Source: Halobellus rufus (GTDB lineage: Archaea > Halobacteriota > Halobacteria > Halobacteriales > Haloferacaceae). From it: a DNA stretch of 42,849 nt. The notes beneath the pieces were generated by a model. The model made no database searches. It saw only the letters and a program-made list of their open reading frames with translations, and was not told the origin of the DNA. Below, one piece after another: positions 25,231 to 34,923 of the stretch (position 1 is the stretch's first letter; the number at the start of each line of letters is the position of its first letter). Both the position numbers and the translations under genes were made by a program. Where the stretch lies: the NCBI RefSeq assembly GCF_000739575.1, contig NZ_BBJO01000038.1, forward strand, positions 1 through 42,849, read 5' to 3'.

Positions 25231-26097
25231 TTAGCTGTTTTTGAAAAACTCTGAGATGATGTTCGTTGCCCACTCCACCTGATCAACCATAATCCAGTGG
25301 CCGCACTCCGGAAGGATGTGAAGACTCGAATCGTCGATGAGTTCAAAGAGACCCCATCCTCCTTCGGGGGGAATGACGCGGTCCTCACGACCGTTGATAA
25401 TCAAAGTCTGCGTATCGATGCTGGCGATTTCCTCGTTGTCGTAGTACATTGTACCGCTGTTCTTCATCGTCGCGCCGAAGGCTTTCTGGATCCCCTCGCG
25501 TTCGTAGTTCTCCAAGCGGTGGTCCACCATAGCCTCGCGGTCGTACCAGTCCGTAACCGACAGAACGTCGATCACGTTGTGCATTCGTTTTCGAGAGCCG
25601 TCGAAGGAAGACAGCGTGTCGATCGCGTCGCGGCAGCTCTGGGGTCGCTCCTCGGGCGTGAGAAGTCCCGCGCCACCGACAAGGACGAGTTTGTCGACGA
25701 TGTCAGGCCGCTGCATAGCGACGCCCATCGAGGCAGCACCTCCCATCGAGTTTCCGATGAGACTCGCATCGCCGTCGACATCCATCTCTTCGAGAAATCC
25801 GACGATTTGATCGATCCGGGTCTGGTTAGTGTAATCGAATGTATCTGGATCAGGAGTCGCTGATTTTCCGAATCCGACCATATCCATCGCATAAACGTGG
25901 AATCCGGCAGCGGCGAGAAGCGGCATCGCGTACTTCCAGTTCCCCCACGAATCTGCACCGGACCCGCCACCGTGGACGAGCACGAGCGGTTGATCTTTTG
26001 GATCGCCGTATTTCCAATAATGCGTTTCGATACCGTCTGCTTCAGCGAATCCCTCTCTGAATTCGGACTGCGCAGGCTCACCAATGGCTGGCGTCAT
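25231..26097 (-). CDS. Alpha/beta hydrolase, meta-cleavage product hydrolase-like
   Basis: A 288-aa protein like MhpC/BphD/XylF carbon-carbon hydrolases: oxyanion region VLVHGGGSGADSWGNW, nucleophile S117 in LIGNSMGGA, Asp in INGREDRVIP and His in LPECGHWIMVD. These enzymes cleave the vinylogous 1,5-diketone made by extradiol dioxygenases, and an extradiol dioxygenase is encoded at 29361. It is divergent from the UbiD gene across a 129-base gap with a TTATTAG TATA-like site near 26121-26127 on its strand. Ordinary esterase activity cannot be excluded. Confidence 0.85.
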   Translation of the reverse strand: MTPAIGEPAQSEFREGFAEADGIETHYWKYGDPKDQPLVLVHGGGSGADSWGNWKYAMPLLAAAGFHVYAMDMVGFGKSATPDPDTFDYTNQTRIDQIVGFLEEMDVDGDASLIGNSMGGAASMGVAMQRPDIVDKLVLVGGAGLLTPEERPQSCRDAIDTLSSFDGSRKRMHNVIDVLSVTDWYDREAMVDHRLENYEREGIQKAFGATMKNSGTMYYDNEEIASIDTQTLIINGREDRVIPPEGGWGLFELIDDSSLHILPECGHWIMVDQVEWATNIISEFFKNS

Positions 26098-26226
26098 ATA
26101 TTAGGGGATTTTGCCGAACTCTAATAACTTTATCTGACGGATTATTCGGCTCACCAGTACTTATGGTCGAATCCGAACGCAAAAGCTGTCCCCAAGTTTG
26201 ATGCTATCACCCGTCTATGCCGTAGT

Positions 26227-27738
26227 ATGGGTCGAGATCTTCGCGAATGGATGGACAAGGTGGAAGCGCACGGATCCCTCGAACGAATTCAGGAGGAGGT
26301 CCACTGGGAGGAGGAAATGGGTGCCATCTCCTACTGCGTGAACCAAGAACTCGGTGCCCCCGCATTGCTGTTTGAGAATATTACCGGCCACGAGACGGGC
26401 TTCAGATCACTTTGGAATCTCTTCGGATCCGATACCACTCGCCTCGCTCTCGCAATGAACGAGGATCCGAGCCTTGGGATCAAGGAACTTATCTCCCTCG
26501 GCCGGGACAAATTTGGGACGCAAATTGATCCTGTGTTCGTGGACAACGGCCCCGTTTTCGAGAATTCCGAGTACGGCGCTGATGTCGACCTCAGTAAGTT
26601 CCCGTCGCCCATCACGTGGCCAAAGGATGGGGGCCAATACATTGGCACCGCGTGCGCAGTCATCTCGAAGAATCCGGAAACAGGTACCGTAAACGTCGGG
26701 ACGTACCGCGGGATGCTTCAATCGGAGAACACCGCGACGGTTAACGCCGTCAAGGGGAAAGATATGCGGGCGCACGTCGAGACACAGTGGGAACGCGGCG
26801 AACCGCTTGAAGTTGCCATTGTGTATGGGACGCTCCCCGAACTTCTCTTGGTCTCTGGATCGAAGTACGGGGAGGCCGACAACGAATTCGAGTACGCCGG
26901 AGGAGTTCGGGGGAATCCGATAGAACTCGTTGAGGGTGAAACGACCGATCTGCCGATTCCGGCTAACGCCGAGATTGTTGCCGAGGGTCGGTTCCTTCCC
27001 GACGACTACGAATCGGAGGGTCCCTTCGGTGAGTTCACTGGCTACTACGGTGAGCGGGTTGAGCAGTCGCCGTTGGCGACCTTTGACGCAGTCCACTATC
27101 GCGATGATCCGATTCTGACAGTGGCCGTTGAAGCTGACTATCCGGGGGGCGATAACGGGGTCAAAGCCACGGCGATGCGGGGTTCAAGAATCTGGAATTC
27201 TTTGGAGCGCGACCTCGGCGTCCCGGGTATCGAGGGAGTCTACAATCCGCCCGCGGCCGCCGGCGGCGGTGGGATGACCTTCGTTTCCATAGAGCAACAG
27301 TATCCCGGCCACGTCAACCAAGTCGCGTCAGTTATCTCGGGTGCACCGGTATCGGCGTACTTCCAGAAGCTGATCGTGGTCGTCGACGAGGACGTCGACC
27401 CAACTGATCTAAATCAGGTACTGTGGGCGATTTCGACACGCTTCCACCCGAGAGAAGACATCGAAGTCATTGAGGACACGTGGGGATATCCGCTGGATCC
27501 CTCTCTGCCCGAAGACGAACGGATGTACGGAGCGAAACTCTGGCTCGACGCCACGAAGAACTACAAGCACTACGATGAGGGGGAGTTTCCGGAACGGTTG
27601 GCACTCCGACGAGAAACATATGAACGCGTTGCGGATCGGTGGGACGAGTTCGACTTCGATATTGATCTCCCGGACCTTCCAACTTTCTACGAGGAGGAGT
27701 CTGACGAAGGTGGAGTCTCACGGTCTGTCGACCAGTAG
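26227..27738 (+). CDS. ubiD: UbiD-family prenyl-FMN-dependent decarboxylase
   Basis: A 503-aa reversible decarboxylase of aromatic or alpha,beta-unsaturated acids. The residues corresponding to the Fdc1/UbiD Arg-Glu-Glu triad are visible: R161 in NVGTYRGML, and E264 and E269 in EGPFGEFTGYYG with the expected five-residue spacing. The central PGGDNGVKATAMRG and C-terminal WAISTRFHPREDIEV segments are also typical. It needs prenyl-FMN from the UbiX at 19591. Likely substrates are protocatechuate-, gallate- or vanillate-type acids, but specificity cannot be read from sequence. Confidence 0.93.
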   Translation: MGRDLREWMDKVEAHGSLERIQEEVHWEEEMGAISYCVNQELGAPALLFENITGHETGFRSLWNLFGSDTTRLALAMNEDPSLGIKELISLGRDKFGTQIDPVFVDNGPVFENSEYGADVDLSKFPSPITWPKDGGQYIGTACAVISKNPETGTVNVGTYRGMLQSENTATVNAVKGKDMRAHVETQWERGEPLEVAIVYGTLPELLLVSGSKYGEADNEFEYAGGVRGNPIELVEGETTDLPIPANAEIVAEGRFLPDDYESEGPFGEFTGYYGERVEQSPLATFDAVHYRDDPILTVAVEADYPGGDNGVKATAMRGSRIWNSLERDLGVPGIEGVYNPPAAAGGGGMTFVSIEQQYPGHVNQVASVISGAPVSAYFQKLIVVVDEDVDPTDLNQVLWAISTRFHPREDIEVIEDTWGYPLDPSLPEDERMYGAKLWLDATKNYKHYDEGEFPERLALRRETYERVADRWDEFDFDIDLPDLPTFYEEESDEGGVSRSVDQ

Positions 27739-27839
27739 CAAGAGCGATCTGCAAGTTTTCGTCACGGTTCCCTTTACAGCCGAAAGTTACAACCGATTCA
27801 TCATCCTTCAGCGAAAAAACCGCGTGCTGGCGCGTCGGA

Positions 27840-29198
27840 TTACCAGTCCGATTTCCGACGGTCGGTGACGTATGGCGCGGGCTGGACTGTCGCTCGAATC
27901 TTCGTCTGTCGGTGGGGTTCGATCGCTGGACTGCTCTGATCGCCCTCCTCGCCCCAGACCAGTGCGACTTCCGTACCGGGTTCAGCGTACTCAACGTCGA
28001 CTGTACACAGTGAGAGCATCTGACGCTCGTTGTACGTGTACGCGGGATGGCGCGAAAGGCCGATCAGGTCGCCGTCCTTGTTGAGTACCCTGTCGTAGTG
28101 CGCGCGCATTCTCGCGCGCGGTAAGTCGGCGAACTTGAGGGTCTCTCCTTCTTGAAAGAGGGAATCATAGATGTCGGAGGCGTCAAGGCTGTTCCAGACC
28201 AGCGTGACGAGAGTTCGATCCGGATTTGCTACCTCTTCTTCAAGTGCCTCGCGGCCGATAAAGTCATGGTCGAAGTTGATGACGTTCTTGAGGCCGGCCT
28301 CGACAGGGCTCAGGTAGTAATCGGTGATGTCGTCCGAATTGAAACTTCCGAAGATCGAGAGCGTCCCCTCGAAGCCGTCCACGGGCAGCCATTCGCGGTA
28401 GTCCTCGAGTTCCGGATGTTCGTAGAGTGCCTTCGCGTAGACGTCGACCCAGCCGACGATGACGGGAGTGGATTTGTACGCTCGGGTTCCGAGGTGTCGA
28501 ATGCCGTGGTTCTCACCCGCGTCCATAAGGGCGTTCTTGATCTCTTCTCCGTGCTCGAACGGCCCTTGCATCTCGAAGCCAACCTCTCCAGCCATCCCGT
28601 GCCGCAGGGCGCGGACCTCGTGGCCGTTGATGGAAAGAGTATCCCACTTGAAAAAAGGAATGTCGGGTAGTGGCTCGTCAGTGACGTCCTCCATCACGTC
28701 TAGGGCATTAGGACCTTGGACCTGATATGTGTAGTAGTGGGGATCGTCGTCGGTCATCACCGACATTGGATAGATCTTCTGATCGACGTCGTAATCGCCC
28801 GTTTCAGCGTGATATGCCAACCAATTCGCTGGCGACGGTGAACCGCTCAGCACGAATTTTTCATTGTCGATGTACTGGAGGATGCCATCCCCGATGAGCT
28901 TTCCGTCCGGATTGCACATCACGGCCTGCTTCGCATCGCCGACCTCGAAATCCTCGAAACTGTTCACGCAGAGCTTGGAGAATAGTTCAATCGCATCTGG
29001 ACCCTCAATGACTTGGTCCATCTGGTGGTGGGTGAGATCTGCTAGGCAGCACGTCTCACGCCACGCCCGTTGCTCGTTGATCCAGTTTGTGTATTCGCTT
29101 GCCAGATTCGGGAATGCGACGATACCGCTCTCCTTGCGGAACCGTTTCACTACGTTATCCGTCTCTTGTAGAGCCTGCTGGAGGCTTCGGCTACTCAT
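27840..29198 (-). CDS. LigM/DesA-like folate-dependent O-demethylase (GcvT family), copy 1
   Basis: A 452-aa protein of the aminomethyltransferase (GcvT) fold that resembles bacterial LigM (vanillate) and DesA (syringate) O-demethylases along its whole length: AEYTNW-type N-terminus (EYTNWINEQRAWRETCCLADL), THHQMD, MCNPDGKLIGDGI, LRHGMAGEVGFEMQGPFEHG, GTRAYKST, YREWLPVDGFEG, FDHDFIGREALEE and a C-terminal WGEEG with PYVTDRR. The His in THH and the Tyr in RAY match residues I recall as catalytic in LigM. It would pass a methoxy methyl group to tetrahydrofolate. ATG 29198 is the natural start. A second copy lies at 34924. Confidence 0.82.
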   Translation of the reverse strand: MSSRSLQQALQETDNVVKRFRKESGIVAFPNLASEYTNWINEQRAWRETCCLADLTHHQMDQVIEGPDAIELFSKLCVNSFEDFEVGDAKQAVMCNPDGKLIGDGILQYIDNEKFVLSGSPSPANWLAYHAETGDYDVDQKIYPMSVMTDDDPHYYTYQVQGPNALDVMEDVTDEPLPDIPFFKWDTLSINGHEVRALRHGMAGEVGFEMQGPFEHGEEIKNALMDAGENHGIRHLGTRAYKSTPVIVGWVDVYAKALYEHPELEDYREWLPVDGFEGTLSIFGSFNSDDITDYYLSPVEAGLKNVINFDHDFIGREALEEEVANPDRTLVTLVWNSLDASDIYDSLFQEGETLKFADLPRARMRAHYDRVLNKDGDLIGLSRHPAYTYNERQMLSLCTVDVEYAEPGTEVALVWGEEGDQSSPAIEPHRQTKIRATVQPAPYVTDRRKSDW

Positions 29199-29360
29199 AG
29201 TACAGCACTCTCTGGAGCAGGATCCTGCTTTAAGTTTTCGATCGTATGCGTGACAGTCTCTCTCTTGTGGTGGTGCCGTCGCCTGCGTTGGGGAACCACG
29301 ATTCAACAGTTTCTGGCTACTCCTAACCTTTATGCGAGCGTATTTCCTGCTCCTATTTGT

Positions 29361-30299
29361 ATGACGCCGAATATTGCGAAGCTCGGTCACGTAGCGCTTG
29401 TTACCCCTGATTTAGAAGAATCAACCTGGTTTTTCCGGGACGTAATCGGACTCAAGGAAACCGAACGTGTCGACAATACCGTCTACCTACGGGCTCAACG
29501 CGACTGGGAACACCACACGCTATCTTTGACAGCAGGCGAACGGGCCGAACTCGATCACATCGGCTGGCAGGTCAGGGACCCCGCGCACGTACAAGCCTTC
29601 GCCGATCGACTCGAAGACAGTGGCACCAACGTTGAATACATTGACGACGATGAGATGGTCGGTCATGGCGACACAGTCAGATTCCGGACACCCAACGGCC
29701 ACCGCTTCGAGTTATACTACGAGGTCGACAAGCCGGTCCCCCCGAGCGAGAAACGTTCTCGACTCAAAAACCGCGTTCACAGTTTGGCCGATGCCACTGC
29801 ATCTATTCCGCGTCGGGTCGATCACGTCAACCTCCACGGTAGTAATATCGAAGAGGTGCATAATTGGCTTCAGGACGTCCTCGGCTTCCAAATGAATGAG
29901 TACGTCCTAGACGAGGAGGGTAACGTACGTGGTGGTTGGTTGAGTACGAATTCGCTTGTCCACACTCTGGCATATGGCGGGGAAAAGGGCGATGAGGATG
30001 CAACTCTCCATCACCTATCGTATTACCTCGATAGTCTTGGTGATCTGATGAACGCGGCTGACGTGGTTCGAGAACACGGCGTAGAAATCGAAGGAGGACC
30101 GGGTAAGCATGGAATCACCCAGGCAAACTTTCTGTATATTCGAGACCCCGGAAGCGGCCACCGAATCGAACTGTTCAACGGTGGCTACCAGATTTTCAAT
30201 CCCGACTGGGAACCGATAGAGTGGGACGCAGATGAGGCAGAGGTCGGTCTGACTTGGTTCGGCAACACCCCTGGCCAGGAATCGACGCCGTCTAAGTAG
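29361..30299 (+). CDS. Type I extradiol ring-cleavage dioxygenase (catechol 2,3-dioxygenase-like)
   Basis: A 312-aa two-domain VOC-fold enzyme. The C-terminal domain provides the Fe(II) ligands H155 (RRVDHVNLHG), H218 (TLHHLSYYL) and E270 (GHRIELFNGGY), with the same spacing as XylE-type catechol 2,3-dioxygenases, and the downstream IFNPDWEPIEW parallels the XylE tail. It would open a catechol, protocatechuate-type or gallate-type ring by meta cleavage. ATG 29361 is preceded by a TATA-like CTTTATGC near 29329-29335. It is divergent from LigM-like copy 1, so demethylation and ring cleavage may share control. Confidence 0.9.
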   Translation: MTPNIAKLGHVALVTPDLEESTWFFRDVIGLKETERVDNTVYLRAQRDWEHHTLSLTAGERAELDHIGWQVRDPAHVQAFADRLEDSGTNVEYIDDDEMVGHGDTVRFRTPNGHRFELYYEVDKPVPPSEKRSRLKNRVHSLADATASIPRRVDHVNLHGSNIEEVHNWLQDVLGFQMNEYVLDEEGNVRGGWLSTNSLVHTLAYGGEKGDEDATLHHLSYYLDSLGDLMNAADVVREHGVEIEGGPGKHGITQANFLYIRDPGSGHRIELFNGGYQIFNPDWEPIEWDADEAEVGLTWFGNTPGQESTPSK

Positions 30300-30357
30300 C
30301 TCTACTGAATCGTCTACGGCGTATACAATTTCTAATGGTCTAACACTAACGGACGGA

Positions 30358-31812
30358 CTACAATGGATAGTCTCGTGATTCTTCCTGCACAGAAACCCAC
30401 CGTGTGGTTGTGAATTTCTCGATTATCCACTCTCCGTTATGACGACCGATGCCGGAAGCTCCCACGCCGCCAAATGGCATATCTGGTTCACTATTTACCG
30501 TTTGATCATTGATGTGGGCCATCCCCGTTTCGAGTTTGGCGACGATTCGACGTGCGCGGTCTTCTGTACCGGCGTGGACTGATGCTGTGAGCCCATACTC
30601 TGTATCGTTAGCGATTTTGACCGCCTCCTCGTCTGTTGAAAAGGGGATAACTGGGGCGATAGGACCGAAGTGTTCGTTGCAAGCCGCCGCCATATCGTTT
30701 GTTACGCCAGAAATCACAGTTGGTTCCACGAACAGATCGTCGTACTCTCCTCCGAGTTCTACCGTCGCTCCTTGCTCGACGGTCTCTTGAATGTAACCGA
30801 CAATCTTGTCTCGCTGCGTCTCGTTGATGATTGGCCCGATGACCGTGTCCACGTCGCGAGGATCGCCGATAGGCAAATCAGCCGCTCGGGCTGCGAACCG
30901 GTCCACATACTCGTCGTACACCGACTCGTGGACGAGGTGACGGTTGATCGAAATACACGCTTGCCCCTGATGAGAGAATGTAGCGAACAGTCCCCCGTCA
31001 ATTGCCCGGTCGAGATCCGCGTCCTCAGTCACAATATGTGGATTGTTGCCACCTAGTTCCAACATCGCTGATTTGAATCCGTCAACCGCGGCGTGTCCGA
31101 CCTGTTGTCCAACGGTTGTCGACCCGGTGAAAGAGACGGCTTTGGGGGATGGATGTTCGACTACGCGCGCTCCAATATCCTCCCCGTACCCCGGCACGAC
31201 GTTGAAGATACCATCTGGCACCCCGGCCTCCTCAAAGAGCCGTGCGAGTACGAGTCCACCAGAAATGGGTGTGTCAGGAGCAGGCTTCAATACGACACCG
31301 TTTCCAAGTGCGAGCGCTGGTGCAATCGACTGTACTGCCAGCTTCAACGGGACGTTCCATGGCGTGATAACTCCTACTGACCCGACTGGATCCCGGTGCA
31401 CCTCATTTCGCTTACCCGGAACCCGAGAGGCCGCAACCGTATTGGTCGTCCTGAACGGCAACTGCGTCGCTGTATCGAGGAGATCGATCGATTTGGTAAC
31501 TTCTTGGTGGCCTTTGCTCGCTGCACTACCAGACTCGACCGCGAGAAGCTCGACGATGTTATCCCGGTGTTCTGCCAAGAGGTCCATTGCGTTCTCAAAC
31601 ACCTGAACGCGCTGAGTCGGCGAGTCAGCCCACGATGACTGCGCTCGTTCGATTGCCTCATAGGCATCGTCAACGTCCCCTGCCGTTGCGAAGGTGACCT
31701 CTGTGACTTGTTCACGTGTCGCTGGATTCTCAACTGTTACTGTCTTGCGGCCATCCGTTCGCCATTCCCCGTCAATATATGGTCCCGGCCACTCCGCGTC
31801 AACGGTAAACAT
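30358..31812 (-). CDS. Aldehyde dehydrogenase (aromatic or muconic semialdehyde type)
   Basis: A 484-aa NAD(P)-dependent dehydrogenase with N153 in TPWNVPLKL, E252 in LELGGNNP and catalytic C286 in SHQGQACISINRH, all in family positions, plus FGPIAPVIPF and the C-terminal PFGGVGASGIGRHNG. Among the class it resembles benzaldehyde/vanillin and hydroxymuconic semialdehyde dehydrogenases. It could oxidise an aromatic aldehyde before ring cleavage or the semialdehyde produced by the dioxygenase. ATG 31812 (MFTVDAEWPG) is chosen. It is downstream of the hpaB-like gene in the same orientation. Confidence 0.9.
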   Translation of the reverse strand: MFTVDAEWPGPYIDGEWRTDGRKTVTVENPATREQVTEVTFATAGDVDDAYEAIERAQSSWADSPTQRVQVFENAMDLLAEHRDNIVELLAVESGSAASKGHQEVTKSIDLLDTATQLPFRTTNTVAASRVPGKRNEVHRDPVGSVGVITPWNVPLKLAVQSIAPALALGNGVVLKPAPDTPISGGLVLARLFEEAGVPDGIFNVVPGYGEDIGARVVEHPSPKAVSFTGSTTVGQQVGHAAVDGFKSAMLELGGNNPHIVTEDADLDRAIDGGLFATFSHQGQACISINRHLVHESVYDEYVDRFAARAADLPIGDPRDVDTVIGPIINETQRDKIVGYIQETVEQGATVELGGEYDDLFVEPTVISGVTNDMAAACNEHFGPIAPVIPFSTDEEAVKIANDTEYGLTASVHAGTEDRARRIVAKLETGMAHINDQTVNSEPDMPFGGVGASGIGRHNGEWIIEKFTTTRWVSVQEESRDYPL

Positions 31813-31896
31813 TGTGTAGGGTAATTCGTCTTTACGATAATGAATCCTTCTCCAGACATACACGGTAAATGACGCCGAACGACCGGTCTGAGGACT

Positions 31897-33377
31897 TTAA
31901 TCTGACTCCAATTTGTCGATAGTTCTTAATCCGTGTTCTCGGGCTCGCTCCTTTAGGCCGTCTTTGTCGGGGAATCCTTTATACAGGTTTGACTTAACTC
32001 GCATTGGGCCCCCGACGTGAAATCGTTCGTAGAGTTCTTCTCGGCGACCGAATCCAGAGATAGTGAGATCGCGTGCAAGTTTCTGGACACCGATCCGCTC
32101 ACGTGCATTCATCTCTTTTCCGCGGAAGTACGTTTTGACGTCGCCACCGAGGGGGTCGTCTGCCTCAAGATCTTCATAGGCAGGCACGCCAACCAAGCCG
32201 CTTCCTCCGAGATCCATAAGTATCTCCATCGCCCGCTGGTAGAGGTCTGCGAAGTGGCTGACAGCACTTGATCCAGCTGTGTAATCCGGAATAAGATAGC
32301 CCGTATTTTTGTATTCTTCGGCGTGGCGTTCCATACTCTCTACGGAGTTACGGAGCAGTTGAACAATCTCTCCGATTTCTCCAAGCTTCGATTGCACGTG
32401 GAAGTGCTCGTTGATGCCGGTGCTCTCCGCAAGGAGCAGTGCGACGCCGAAGACGAACTCCGACTTGGCGATGTCCTTCGTGAGCGTCTGGTGCATCGCA
32501 AAACTCGGCTGGGCAGTCTGGCGCCATACGTTCGCCGCTTCCACATTCCCCTTGACGAAGATGCGATCTTCTGGAACGAATACGTTGTCGAAGACTACAA
32601 ACACGTCCATCTCGTCAAATCGACTTGTAAGCGGATGGTTTCGCTGATCATTGTGGGATAACGACGGACGACAGATTAGTCGTAGGCCGTCAGCCTCGAC
32701 GGGGATGGCAAATGCGACGGCCTGTTCGCTCTCATCCTCCCCGTAGAAGCCGAAGGGAATACAAGCAATTCATCCGCTTGTGGGCCGAGAGTCGCTAACA
32801 TACGTGCACCGCTGACGACCATCCCGTCGCTGCGATCTTCGACCATTCTGATGGATCCTGGCCGTTCGGAATCCCCATCGTCTGTTCTGAACGATGAGGT
32901 CTCGGATCGATCGATTTGTGGGTCGATTAGGGCGTGGGAGAGACACATATCATTTTCCCGGCAGTATTCGTAGTAGTCTGTAATAGTCGAGCCACGCTCT
33001 TGATCCGCCTTGTCGAACACATCGTGGGTGATTGCGAGTCCAGTAATGCCGGCGGCGAGGAAGTCGCTTGATCTCCCCCCTACACCGGAAGTGTACTGTT
33101 GCCATATCGTTGATGCCCTTCGTCTCGCTTTGAGGTCCTCCCTCGACTGTGGCCTTTTGTAAAATATCGAAACTCGATCGCTCGTCGAGGGGGACTCGTA
33201 CGTGAGCTGCTCCCTAGACTCTTCATCGTGCTGGAGATCAAAGAGTTCAGCCTGCGTAGCTATCATTTCCCGGGTGGCAGGATGAACCGTTACGTCATCA
33301 ATCACCTCTCCTTTGTAGTAAACTGTTCTGTCGTCACGAAGGCGTTCTATGAACTCGCCACCTGTGATCGCAGGCAT
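31897..33377 (-). pseudogene. HpaB-type flavin-dependent aromatic monooxygenase, frameshifted
   Basis: The two parts together form a 4-hydroxyphenylacetate 3-monooxygenase (HpaB/PvcC) large-subunit homologue that hydroxylates phenols with FADH2. The N-terminal part begins TGGEFIERLRDDRTVYYKGE, then DDVTVHPA; the C-terminal part has FVVFDNVFVPEDRIFVKG and DLGGSGLVGVP. The frame breaks at about 32752-32756: restoring one T (CCCTTCGG to CCCTTTCGG) reads VFPFGFYGEDESEQAVAF and gives about 493 aa, the family length. The flavin reductase partner (HpaC) is not in this window. A sequencing error is as likely as real decay. Confidence 0.85.
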
Positions 33378-33482
33378 AATTCATAACAAAGCACATAACG
33401 TATTTAAATCTTATACGTGAATTGATGTCAGGTCATTCTTTGAATTATGGCCTAGAGATTGTTCTGTAATAATGAACGCTCT

Positions 33483-34241
33483 TCAGGAGTACTTTATTTC
33501 GAGACCAACTTGATTTGATGCACGTTGAACAGCCTCTTTGGTCTCTTCGTTAAACCCATTATCAATCTTTCCGGCAGGGAAGGAAGCACTAATTGCCCCA
33601 ACGACTTTTTCCTCTTGGCGGATGGGAGCAGCGATACACTGTAATCCCATTTCACGCTCTTCAATGTCTAGTGAATAACCTTGTTCACGGATTCTCTTAA
33701 CTTCCTCAAATAGTTCCTCAGGAGTAGTAATTGTATTCTCTGTCGTCTTCGGGAGACCATGTCTTTCAATAATCTCCCAGATCCGGGACTCAGGAAGATG
33801 GGCAAGGACTGCTTTACCGAGTCCGATATTATGCAAGTGGATTCGACGTCCAGTCCGAATTGGAAGATTCACAGCATTCTCGCCGCTCGAATTGTATAGT
33901 GTTACTCCTTTGCCGTATTCCTCAGTAAGTAGGCTAGCCGAGGCACCTGTTTCCTCTGCTAATCGGTCTACCTCTGATTTCCCGGCTGTGTACAATTTCA
34001 GATTATCTCTGACGTATCCGCCGTGATCGAGGAATTTCAGACCGAGACGATATGTTTCGCCCTCTTTGTTCACGTATTCATTTGCTCTCAATGTGCTCAA
34101 GTGATTATGAATCGCACTTTTACTCATATCTAGTTCGCGTTCGAGGTCCCGTATTCGCGCCCCGTTCGATTCTTGGAGTACCTGAATTATGTCGAGGGAG
34201 TTCTCAACGGACCGGATTGGGTAATTAGCTTCCTTTGGCAT
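33483..34241 (-). CDS. IclR-family transcriptional regulator
   Basis: A 252-aa regulator: N-terminal winged helix (RSVENSLDIIQVLQESNGAR; RELDMSKSAIHNHLSTLRAN) and a C-terminal ligand-binding IclR domain (GRRIHLHNIGLGKAVLAHLPE; REMGLQCIAAPIRQEEKVVGAISASFPAG). IclR proteins commonly control aromatic degradation with a pathway metabolite as effector, so this is the best candidate regulator of the island. It lies 105 bases upstream of the hpaB-like gene in the same direction. ATG 34241 (MPKEANYPIRS) is preferred over the in-frame GTG at 34256. Confidence 0.9.
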   Translation of the reverse strand: MPKEANYPIRSVENSLDIIQVLQESNGARIRDLERELDMSKSAIHNHLSTLRANEYVNKEGETYRLGLKFLDHGGYVRDNLKLYTAGKSEVDRLAEETGASASLLTEEYGKGVTLYNSSGENAVNLPIRTGRRIHLHNIGLGKAVLAHLPESRIWEIIERHGLPKTTENTITTPEELFEEVKRIREQGYSLDIEEREMGLQCIAAPIRQEEKVVGAISASFPAGKIDNGFNEETKEAVQRASNQVGLEIKYS

Positions 34242-34923
34242 ACCTTGGACTTTCACTTACTTTGTATTAGTTCTTGTTCTTTATTGATGAACACCTTTGA
34301 GAATCTTATTGAGCCTCATTCTACTCGGCGGCAATTAGATGACAAGATCGTCAGTATGACTACTCTGGTCCAATATGAACGTTGGCCTAAAATTACAATA
34401 CTACGTTTGTAATTCTGAATCGACTATCTAAACTATTAGCCTATACAGGAGTTTCAGAAGTGAAAGGTCAACACCCACCAATGTTCTTCTATGCAGAACA
34501 GTAGTTTATCCTACGGGTTGTTTTGTCGAATCTGCTAATGCCGTCGGGGTCACTGCTTCAGAGCCCGTTTGAAACTGTAGATTGCGGCGGTCAATACAAT
34601 TTCGTGGACGTCGCATCTATGTGAACCTGCAAAAAATGATGATAATCTGCTTCCAGTCAGGAACTCTGTTGCCAGTCAGATCACCTACCGCCGTTGGACC
34701 GGCGGCACAGCCTTTCCGAGCCTACGACGTGGATTGTTCGGAGAAATGGAAGAGTGTCTTAGGTACATTCACTCTCTCCGCTTTGCTTCTACCAGAGTAA
34801 CGCTATTCCGTCGCGTTTTGTGGATTCGGCAGAACACTTCTACCGAAACACTACTAAGCAACTACCCCCTTATCCGAACAATACCCGTATGGTAGTAAAA
34901 GGTCCTTGAGCATCAGATTACGG
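34242..34923. other. Long intergenic stretch without a supported gene
   Basis: About 680 bases between the IclR gene and LigM-like copy 2. A plus-strand 72-codon frame (34582-34800) has no family match, is not acidic and has no convincing start signal. I see no intact IS ends, CRISPR units or tRNA. It may hold the promoter of the IclR gene and remnants of older insertions. Confidence 0.55.

Noticed and set aside
28104..28124. GCGCGCG...CGCGCGC stem as a regulatory hairpin
   Set aside because: It lies inside LigM-like copy 1 and is explained by Arg/Ala codons in RARMRAH.
34582..34800. 72-codon plus-strand frame between the IclR and LigM-like genes
   Set aside because: No homology, not acidic, no start signal.
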